From the NCBI GenBank assembly GCA_964020085.1, contig OZ026607.1, positions 8,765,779 through 8,829,778 of the forward strand: 64,000 bases of DNA, given 5' to 3'. This document shows positions 10,401 to 21,800 of this stretch, one piece after another. The translations under genes were made by a program, and so were the position numbers. The stretch is from Micromussa lordhowensis (lineage: Eukaryota > Cnidaria > Anthozoa > Scleractinia > Lobophylliidae). Numbering within the stretch: position 1 is the stretch's first letter; the number at the start of each line of letters is the position of its first letter. The notes under the pieces were generated by a model. That model saw only the letters and a list, made by a program, of their open reading frames with translations, was not told the origin of the DNA and made no database searches.

Positions 10401-12757
10401 TGGTCGCTTACGAGAGGTTCGACTGTATGTGTTCAACAAATTCCTTTAGAGTAATCAACATTTGCAGGATAGATCATTTGTACTAAAGGCATCCACGGTC
10501 GAGTGTCAATCGGTATTCATGATTGATTCTTTATCGATGATACTCGGCTAACAAGCGGTAGTATTTAAAACAAGACTTTTGTACACCCACCATTGATTTC
10601 TTTGAAGTTAACATATTTTATATCTCTTGGGTGGTTGCAGACCTGGACAAACAACATGGGAAAAGCAGCAGAGCCAATTATCAAGGATTTTAGTGGAAAG
10701 GATTTTACCTGTATTACATTCAAACCTGATTTAGCCAAGTTCAAGATGGAGACCCTTGATAGTGACACTGTCGCACTTTTGACCAGGAGGGCGTATGATG
10801 TGGCTGGCTCCGTCAGAGGAATTGGAGTATATCTCAATGGAAAGAAATTACCTGTATGTTCCATCAAAGGTTTTGTTCAGTTTCGACAAGTTGATGTTAA
10901 CAGAAAGGGATGGTTTTTGTTTCCCTTCATATCTCGGCATTCCTTGATTATCAAAGTAGTAGTTAGTGAAAAATAGACAACTTGGGCTGTTTTATTGAGA
11001 CCAACATTTAAACCCCAACCTTTTTGGTTTTTGGTGTAAAACACTTTTTAAAGGTGTTTGAGGGTGACTGTTGGTCTATGTTGTTCTATGACACAACATT
11101 TTGATGTGGATTGACCTATCAGCTTCATACTTGGCACAATAACTCAATATTGCGTTGTTTAGTTTTTTCTTACACATATATTCTTTATAATGATTGTTTT
11201 CCTCCAATAGATTAAGTCGTTCCAAGATTATGTGGGGCTTTATCTGAAAGGCAAAGAGGACGATGAAGGAGAATTAGGGCTGGACTCCGAGAATTCAAAG
11301 AAACCTTCTGTTGTACATGAAGTAGTGAACAAACGCTGGGAAGTCTGTGTTACAACTAGTACGAAGGGCTTCCAGCAAGCTAGCTTTGTGAACAGCATAG
11401 CTACATTTAAGGTACACTATTTGTTTGTGTAACATGAAGGAGGCAGCATACATGTAGCTGGGCAGTTTGAGGATTGGTCAATTAAATGTGATAAGTTTCT
11501 TGTAGCTGTATAATTACCTATATTTTTGTAACATTGCACAGGCTTTAAGCCATACAGCTGTACATGTAGGTGCCCTGTCACCTCTCACTGTTCAGAGAAA
11601 AATATTATTTTTACAGATGTTACCTTAAAAATCACTGACGACCCTTTTGCAAATCAAAACATTTATGTAAAAAAGCTGTCTACTATTCAGTAATCAAACA
11701 GTTTCAGCAATGGTCAATTTAACAGGGCTATCATTAAGTTTTGATTCACCTGCAGCCTTGATGTTCACACCTGCAATAAATTTTATTACTTTATGGTTGA
11801 ATTATTTTAAATTACAGCCAAGATCACCTGTAATAACAAGGGCCGATCAAGCATGCTCAGCTGTAGCAGGTGCTACAGATTACAACCCTATTGATAGTCC
11901 AGAATTAATAATGCACATGTATGTGAACATTGCACCTTTTATCTCTGATTTTCTCTCTAAGTCTTCAGTAGTTTGGGGTTTTAATGTGTTACTAATACTG
12001 GTTAGTAAAAAATTAATATTTAATTTTGATTTAGTTCCTTTCTTTCTGTTCCTCTCTCGCTGATTTCCTTCTGTAGGGAGGAACGCATGTCAATTATGTG
12101 ACGGACCAAATCACAGAAAAACTCCTGGCGGCAGTGAAAAAAAGGAACAAAGGAGGTGTAGAAGTCAAGCCGTTTCAAATCAAGAACCACTTGTGGCTTT
12201 TTATCAACTGTCTAATAGAAAACCCAGCCTTTGACTCACAAACAAAGGAAAACATGACACTCAGAGCTAAAGCGTTTGGATCAACTTGTGAATTTAGTGA
12301 CAAGTTTATTAAACAGGTTTGTAATTTATTCTTCTTGAATAGAATGGTCTTTTGGAACATGTTACAAATTTAGGTAACTGTTTTCTTGATAACATGTTAA
12401 ACTCACCAACAATAGATAAGCTTGGGGAATGGTGCCTAGAAAGGAGGATGAGGCAAGGATTCAAACCGAGCCAAACACATAGGGTATCCATGACAACCCT
12501 GTGTGCAGCAGCCACCCACCTGGCACCGTCACACTGACAAGTCAGTGGAAACACAAATACTTACCACCTACTTACCAAAGCAAGAGGGAGGGGCAGGCCG
12601 GGAATAAAATCACAGTGCGAACTATCCGACGACAATGACAAAACGCAAATGACTGACATCCGAAGCCGAGCTGTAAGTCATGTGGGACCCCTGCACAAAA
12701 CCCCTGGCCACCCTGCACCAGAACTCTGGGAGCTACTGCTGGCCAGCATTGTCTTGC

Positions 12758-12791
<34 letters not shown>

Positions 12792-15700
12792 TTATGGATA
12801 CAGGATTTGAAGCCATAACCTTCTTGATACCTTAGGACCGTCTAAGTTATCAAGCCTTGTATCAAAGTTTGCCAGATTTTTCCACTCACTCTCATTGACA
12901 TTTCTTGTTGCCTTGTTTTTGTCAAGCTGATAATGCTCAGGATTTATAATAAGTCTTCAAACAACATTTCTGTTCATTATTCACACCTTTTCTGTGTCTC
13001 TTCTGACAGGTTACTCAGTGTGGTGTCGTTGAACACATCATGAACTGGGTAAAGTTTAAAGCACAGGTATTTAACACAACTTTTTGTATATTTTCAATGT
13101 AAGCTTACGACCAGGAGCATTGCCTAGGTAAGCATGAGTATTGTAATGAAAAAAAAAACCTGAAATGTAACTGGGTATCGAAGGTTTAAAATATTTTCAA
13201 TATTATACAAGCAAAGGGAAAACTGCAAGCAAGATCCTTTTTTCCTTTCTAGTAAGCACTACACGTTACATCATGATATAATAAAATTTTATTGTGTCTA
13301 CAAATCTATTCCAGACTCAACTCAACAAGAAATGCCAAAAGAGCAAACACAGTAAAATCCGTGGCATTCCTAAACTAGATGATGCCAATGATGCAGGTGG
13401 TAGGAATTCAAAGCAGTGTACACTTATTCTGACTGAAGGAGACTCAGCCAAAACGCTGGCCGTCAGTGGCTTGAGTGTTGTGGGTAGAGACCAGTATGGA
13501 GTGTTTCCACTGCGTGGCAAGCTGTTAAATGTCAGGGATGCATCGCACAAGCAGGTATTTTAAACCTCACCTCACCTATCCTCCTCGCGCTCTGTTGCGC
13601 ATAAGGCCGCGCAGGTATTTTAAACACACATAATACAATGACAAAATGATATATAAAGGAGCAGGGTCATAGGAATGGTAACGTAACATTTGGCAAACAG
13701 TTGAATGCAGTCACAAGAACTACCCTGGGTTGAATTAACTGACAGTGGATGTATATACAGGGCATTTGAGGCACCTGTTGCATTGATATTCACATCTGTA
13801 ACAAACCTTTTTTTGTGGGTGAATTGTATCAGAACTAACAAGTTCACCCGTAACATCAAGGGTTCATCCAGCATACTCTAGCTGTATGTCACACATGTTA
13901 CAGTATATTGCCCGTTATGGTAGCCTCCCTATTCATATTGGATCATGTGTACTATAGGTGGTCTCGGTCGACTCGGTCGACTATTGGTTGACGGCCAACA
14001 GTCGACTGATAACGTCTTAGACCATCGATACTCGACTAATTTTGCAAACTTCACAAAATTAATGTGTCGCAAAAATTTTGTGTAATAAGGTAATATCACC
14101 GCATTTATTCTAAGGCCGGACCACCACCTAAAATTTGCAATTCAAATAAATAAATAAAAAACCCCTTTATATCATGCGAAATTATCTTATTAAAACACTG
14201 ACTACAAAAAGCTAATAGTGTACCATTCACCATGGCACTTCTATTCAGATATCTATTTTGGGGGGGAGGGAGTTTGATAGGCAGGTGTCACGGAGTTCCC
14301 TGCTTAAAAAACAAAACAACAACAGCTGACCTCGCACTGGAAATAAAAATCTTAATTCAGTTTTAAAGGATAATTTGCTTTGCGTTTTTTTTTTCGATAC
14401 TTGGCTGATACTTGGCCAATACTTCAAAGACAGTCAATCGCTATATATTTTCAGGGAAATAAAAAAAATGTTAAAATCTACAATAAGAAATACAAATGTC
14501 ACAGATCTAAAAACTACTAAAACTACATACTTTCCTAAAAACTAACTATGCTGACTGACAAGTGAAGCTTGGGGTAAAATTTGACCAAATTACTTCATTT
14601 TTTACTTCTAATCAATCGTGCCAGTGGGAAAACCTTTTACTGGCCAGATCAAGATGGAAAACTAATTTTTATGGTCTTGTACACATTCTTGCAGTACAGA
14701 ACACACTGGGTTGCAGCAATGTTGCATATATGTTACAGTACCGCTCAGAACTAAGCGAACCTAAAACGCGTGTACTCAACGAACCCCTAACGTTAAAATG
14801 GCCAACGCGTTTTTGCCAACGCAAAAGCCCCACGCGTTTATTCCAACGTGTTAGCTATTGTTATTCATAACCAATATTCCTTTTGTGATGCTTTGTTGTG
14901 GCGAACAAAGGACGACTTCAGTTCGAAACATATGCGTGATTTGGAAATCCACGCAAAGCGAAATCCAAATCAAAACACAGTGAATTAACAAGCCCAGTTG
15001 AAAATTTGACCGTTCGTAGAACCGCTTTGTAACGCTACTGAAATAAGGCGCCTTGATGTTGCCGCATTATGCCGCACGAGGTTTTGGTTCACGTTCTTGA
15101 TTTCATGATTATTCCGCTATCCACAGAAAGAAAAAACTGTCTTCTAGCTTGTTTGGTACCAGGAGACATTTGTCTCTGCCGTTAAAAACTTGGTTGCCTT
15201 GTGAAAATGTAACTCTTTTCTCAAACCCATCGTGACATTTATACTCAGCGAGAATTTCGCGGTATCGGATTGAAATAATGACATAAGCGTGCTGAGAGAA
15301 ATTATGCAAATCGCGACAAAATGAACAACAGATTGAAAGCTAGACGATCTCAATTAACCCGGCGCCAGATACGCGACCTACCTGGAGAACTGTAAATCAC
15401 GCAAGGAGGAAAAAACCTAGTTATGCCTTCTAAGGTAAATCACCAAAGAATTAAAGTTAAAGCTTATTATATGGTGATCAGTTCCATTCCGCTCAAGCAA
15501 TAAAAGCAGCGTACTGATTGAAAATTATGACGTCCACTGCGGTGTTTACACAGCGTCTAAAGCGGATAAATGTATTTAAATGCAATTTAAAGGAGTTAAC
15601 AACAAAGAGCGCCAACAGTACCCGCGGTCACAGGTCAGTTTGAAGCGCATGCGCATTAGTGCAGTGTGTCACCCATGTGGCGTAGGTATGGCAGTGCGTG

Positions 15701-18700
15701 GAGTTCTGTCAGCCAGCGTGGCCGAGAGCAGTCGTCGTTGTCTTTTCTACCGTCAGTAAAATTTTTTCTCCAACCGCATAGTTTGAAAGCGCTTTTCAGG
15801 CTACTTCCTATAATATTGTTTTATTCAAAACTGCAGGACATATTTTCGCGAATGAATGGCTTAAGAGGCAACACTGTGTGAATTAAAACAAACATCGTGT
15901 CAAGCTTATTGAACAACAGTGACCGTGAGTCAAGATTTTTATAGTATGCCGAAGCTAAGACAATTCATCCACTATTAAAACGAGACATAATTTCGCTTGG
16001 CTTTTAAACAAATATTGCGTACTCTTAGATGGGTTCAACTGTGATTTGTGCAGACTTAAGTCCATGAGAGTTGACTCCGGATTCAAAGAACAAAACATCG
16101 AGATTTTATAGTATGCCTCAACTCGAAAATTTCCGCAAAAACAAAGCCAAAATAATACTTGAAATCGCTTGACATTTCTAAACAAAGATCTACTATTTTC
16201 AGAAGAATCGAATTACTTTTTGTGTTAAAATTCGATAATTAACATCTAGGGTTTTAGAAACACTTCCCGACGGCCAAGTGTCTAGACACGATAACGATCT
16301 TTTCAGAAATAAAAAATTCCCGACATTGTCTGTTGACTTTTTCTTTCACGGCGCCGTTTGAAAGCTCGTTTATAATGTTGAATTTGCTAAATGCAAATTC
16401 GATGAATCCAAACAGACAGAACAAAAAGGTTTGTATGTAACCGCCGCCATATTCAGCCGGTACAGAAGAATTAGAATTTGTCTGCTCCTTTAAGACACAT
16501 ATTCATACCGAATGTTATCTTTAGAAAAGGTTGTTTATAACTTCCTTTCACACAGTAACAAAAGAAACGAACAATAACCAAGCTCATGCATACTAATGCG
16601 TTTACTTCAACGCGTTATAACGCGAAGTCCAAACGCAGTCTAACCGGCAAAACGCGTGACCGCGTTTAACCCTTCGCGTTACGAACGTGCGTTCGATGTT
16701 CGCTTAGTTCTGAGCGGTACTGTAGATCACTGTGCATGATTTATACCCATGATCATTGATGTGAGAGTAACATTTTACACACCTATCAAACAAGTAGGGC
16801 ATTGTTCTGCAAAAACCTTGCCTGCCTCATGTTCAATTCAAGTAGAATTTTGAAATTTAATATTTTTGTGTTTGCGTGTGTGATTGCAGATTCTTGAAAA
16901 TGCTGAGATCAACAATCTCATCAAGATCGTAGGTCTCCAATACAACAAAAAGTACACATCTGAAGAAGACCTAAAAAGCTTGAGATATGGTCATATCATG
17001 ATCATGACAGATCAGGATCAAGATGGTTCTCATATCAAGGGGCTTCTGATCAACTTCATACACAATAACTGGCCAGGCTTGACACGCTTGCCATTCTTGG
17101 AGGAGTTTATTACTCCTATTGTTAAGGTTAGTGATCTGGCCCAAGTTGTTCGAAAGGTGGATAACACTATCCACCGGGTAAATCACTATCCAGCGGATAG
17201 CGCGGTTTGTTTTGTTAACACTTATCTGCCGGATAGTGATTTATCCGCCGGATAGCGTTATCCACCTTTCGAACAACCGGGGCCTGGGCTACAGTACACA
17301 CTTAATGTATGGTCCCGAGGGAAACAGCTTTGTTTTCCTGAGAGTCCCAATGTTTCCCGAAATGAAGTTGAGGGAAACATCAGGACTTGAGGGAAAACAA
17401 AACTAAGTACATGTAGTTTCCCAAGGGATCGTACATTAAGTGCTTTGTCATATATTTAGACTTTCCCTTAAACAATCATATAGCAAAAACAAAGACAGCG
17501 TGCAGGCAAGAACTGCCAGTGTGCAATATTGTATCCCAGTCGGGATACACTTGAATTTGATCAGAGGCACGTGACCAAGAATCAACCATTCACAGTGCTT
17601 GTTTGTTGAGGGAAAGTCTAGGTATAAAACAATAATAATATTATTGATCTTGATGCCACGGTTTCAAATTTAAAGTTTTCTCATGTATATAGACCTTTCT
17701 TTAATACTGTATTTTATTAAGTGGCTGTCTCACAAGGACTGGGAACTGCTGACTTCGAATTTGATTGGCTGAAATCGATATTGACGGTGGTCTAGATTTT
17801 CCCATTTAGACTGGCATATAGACCAGTTATGGTGAAAGAGTTGAAAACTAAAATACAAAGATGTTGACTATTTTCTCCTAAAATTACTAGTGGAAGAGCC
17901 AAAAAGCTTTGATGAGCAAAAAAAGTAAAGAGAACGAGCAAACCTTGACAGATTTAAGCTCAGCCAATCACCATTTGTATCCGGCCTCAAGAGTCCTCAT
18001 GGGCCCAATGAGGATGACTAATTACCATTTGCAAGCAAAATGTCAGCTAGTACTAACCAGTTACATTAGATGAATTAAATTTTCATTGTTTGCCATGTAA
18101 TAAACATCTTATTATCCAAGCTTAGTCAGTCTGTATGAGAGGATCTTGACCTTGGTCATAACTATCTTGGTCAAGATTCTCCCAAATAGACCTCCTGCTT
18201 GGTCAATAAAAACTAATTACTTTTTGATAATTGAATTTTACGTCAAAGTTTCTATTTTGACCATGTGCAAAGCTGTCTTCATTACAATTGCCTTTCCTTT
18301 GTCTTAGAAAAGTATGAAACCCAAAGTGTCCAACAGTGTAAAGTTTCAATTGTTCTGTTTTCTCATACATTACTTGTTGATTCATTTCAAACTAAGGTCA
18401 GCAAAGGCAAAGAGGAGATGGCCTTCTATAGCATTCCAGAATATGAGGAGTGGAAAAACAGCACAGAAAATGCTAAATCCTGGAGAGTAAAGTACTATAA
18501 AGGATTGGGCACAAGCACTCCTAAGGAGGCTAAGGAATACTTTGCTGACATGAGACGGCATGAGATAAAGTTTCATCATGAAGGTCCTGCATGCGATGAG
18601 GCGATACTCATGGTATGTACAAGTAAAACTAAATTAACGCCTGAGTCGCACATGGAGGTTGGGTGCCCAGGAACCTGGGGGCTGCAGCTGCCCACCCCAA

Positions 18701-18821
18701 ACACAGGTAGCAAGAGCACCCTAAAGCCTGCCCTATTCAACCCAGCCATGAGCCCCCGCCTGCCACACCCAGGCCCAGCCCAAGCACCCATCAGACTGAG
18801 CCAGTGGAAATAGTAATAATA

Positions 18822-18857
<36 letters not shown>

Positions 18858-21800
18858 AGAGTAATCGAGCGAGTATTTCAAAATCAGACGTGCGCGAAGC
18901 GCTAGGCTTCTTTTCCCATGAAATAGGTCAGTTCCGGTCTACATGAGCGTGCATTTGTAAGGGAAAAAATGGCGGTTTTTCTTTTTAATCTTCTGCGAAA
19001 TGGTGACGTCAGTTATAAATTACAGGGGGTCTGAATTTGCGGTAATGCCGTGACAGGAATATGGGGTAGTTGCACGCTCCTAGTGATGGGCTCCTATAAC
19101 AATAAAATAATAATATAAATAAAGATAATAATTAGGGGTGAGCAGGGAGGGAGAAAACACTAAAAAACTCTTAAACTGAGCAAGACGCCCCGAACACTAA
19201 GCACAGTAAAAGTGCTAGCACATGTATGTAAAGGCACATGCATAAATTGCAACAATAAACCCCTGACCCCAGGGGCACAGGAAATTGCTCTGCGCCAGGC
19301 CTACGCAAACCTTGGCATCAAAAATGCCACAGCATGCCAACAAAAGATGCTAATAATGTTGATGCCACGCCAACTATTGAGCAACACGCTCCTCAATGTT
19401 AACTAAAGTGAATAAGTATATTTAACTTCATTTTATAATGGATGATTATATATATTTCTTATTTACATTCTACAGTTGGGCATAAGTGAAATAATGTTGG
19501 TTGTTGTTTTTTTTTCTTTTTTTAATGGCCAACTTCAGACATTGTGTTTAGCAGACATTTTTTGAGAGAAAGTGAAAAAAATAAAAATGTTTTTTCTCAC
19601 ATAGAGTAAAATGTTTAATTCAAGCAACCAAAATCAATTTTTTTCCTTGATGGCATGTCCCAATAGCACTGTGGGGTGCGAGACAAACTTGCCGTAACAA
19701 GACTTGCTGTAACAAGGTTATCACCTATTTTCATCAATGTCCATGCAGTTAATAGTTTGTTTTATGTTAGCGAAACAAGCATGGTGACCCCATTTTTTTT
19801 ATTGCATTTTTTTACTGGTCATAACATGAATTTTAACTATGCCAAGTTTCAAAAGAAGTTTGATAGTAGAACAATTTCAAGGGAATTACCTTAAATTCTC
19901 AGTACTTTCTCAGATTTCATTGAATGAAGAAAAAATCTCCTGCTATGCCATTTGGGAGTGAAGCGCATCTAAGTCAGTGGTTTGTTCAAACGCATTGTTA
20001 ACATGACATGAATTTATGTCTAGAATTTTCGGATCATGTTTACTGTAGGTAGTGTCGACCACTATGTCGGTCGATATATCAGTCGATTATCAGTTGACAC
20101 TCGAACAATGTATCGACCGAGAGTCGGTCGATAGTTGGTCAACACTCGGTCGATAGCTGGGCAGATAGTCGGTCGGTGTTCGGTTGATATAGCGACCGAC
20201 TATCAGTCGATATTGCGCAGACGCATCTCGATTGAGTATCGGTAAAATGTTGCTGGGATATCGGTCAAGTGTCGGTGATATAATATCGGTGAACTGTCGC
20301 ACAAGTATCAGGCATGTGTCGGCCGAGATCTCTTGGTTGGTATATCGGTCAAGTGTCGGTCGACACTCTACCGATATATCGACCGACATAGCGATCGAGA
20401 CTACCCACAGTAAACATGATCCGAATTTTCCACAGTCATTTTTTAGAAAATTAAGTCTCAGAGCTTTTCTCTTTCATTACCCAGCAGTTTTAATCCTGAC
20501 CTAGCAAATATCCCGATAAATAATGTATGATAAAATAGCATACATTGTGTGACCAAATCAAGGATAGTAGGACCCAAGAAGAAAAGATGTGGAAATTCCA
20601 GGGGAAGGGGGAAGTACGGTGAAGCCCCTCTGGAATGGAAAATCCTAGGGGGTGGGGGTCAAACTGGGAAAAAAAATCTGGCGGGGGGCATGGATATTTT
20701 CCAAAACCACACATTGAGTGTTCTTAATGTTTTATTGTGTAAGTTTTAATTCAAAAGGGAGATCAAAGAGAAATAGTTCATCTAAGCTCCGTATTATTAA
20801 TTAACATCATTTCTGTATATCAAATTGATTTGCTGGTAATAATCCTTATTTTGGGCTAGCTCCTCAGAGACTTGGGATAGCAAGATGAATTTTATCTCAC
20901 CCTGTGATATACATGTACAAAGTCTTTGTATATGAGCCAGTTGTACACGGTGTTTTATCTTAGACTTTCTATGAACAGATAAGATTGCAAATACTTAATC
21001 AGCTGGTAGGTGGACAAAAACTATGATGAGAAAAGGTTCAACGATAAACAACAAAAACTCTTGTTTGGTGGGGGGACATCAAATTGGCAATGTTTCCATA
21101 TTAGTTACATGTAAGTACATGTTTCTGTTGTGTGTAGGTGATGAAAATTGGTGGATTACAAAAAGAACTGCTGATAGAAGATTTTAAAAGTGCTATGTGG
21201 TTTTTTATTGTAGGCATTCAGTAAAAAGAAAGTCAATGACAGAAAAGACTGGCTTAACCGTGCTATGGAAGATCGCAAATGGAGAAAGCAGCAAGGCTTG
21301 CCAGAGGTAATTAAAGTTACTCAGGATGGTTGAGTAATTGTTGCATTGAATGTACTTCAGTTCAATCACATTATTTTTAAAAAAAACAATCAGTGAATAC
21401 TCAGGTGATGCTGTTTTGTTTTCCTTCCCAGATGGTTTGAAACATAATTATTGTGGGTTGAATGAAACTTTTTTATGGATTTTTTGACAGGTTTACCTTT
21501 ATGAAAAAGACACAAAGATAGTTTCCTACTCAGACTTTGTCAACAAAGAACTGGTTTTGTTCTCAAATGCAGACAACGAACGATCAATTCCTTGTCTGGT
21601 GGATGGTAAGTAATATGCCGGGGTTTCAATAAAAGCTGGTTACCAGCGGCCTACTGCCACCTGTAGGACCTCTTACCGCTGTCTGTTTCAAATTTTTCTG
21701 GGGAGAGAGCATGCCCCTTTAGTGGTCACAGCTGCCTATTACACCTTCAGTGGCCGCTTATAACTAATGTTATTGAAACCCAATGGAGCTTATAATAAGC

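Noticed and set aside
18265..18813. 182-codon plus frame around TOP2 exon 11
   Set aside because: Only 18397-18612 is exon; the rest is intron read-through past consensus splice sites.
20090..20504. Overlapping 99- and 90-codon frames
   Set aside because: They are translations of the TCGGTCGATA iteron element and have repetitive Tyr/Arg/Ser composition.
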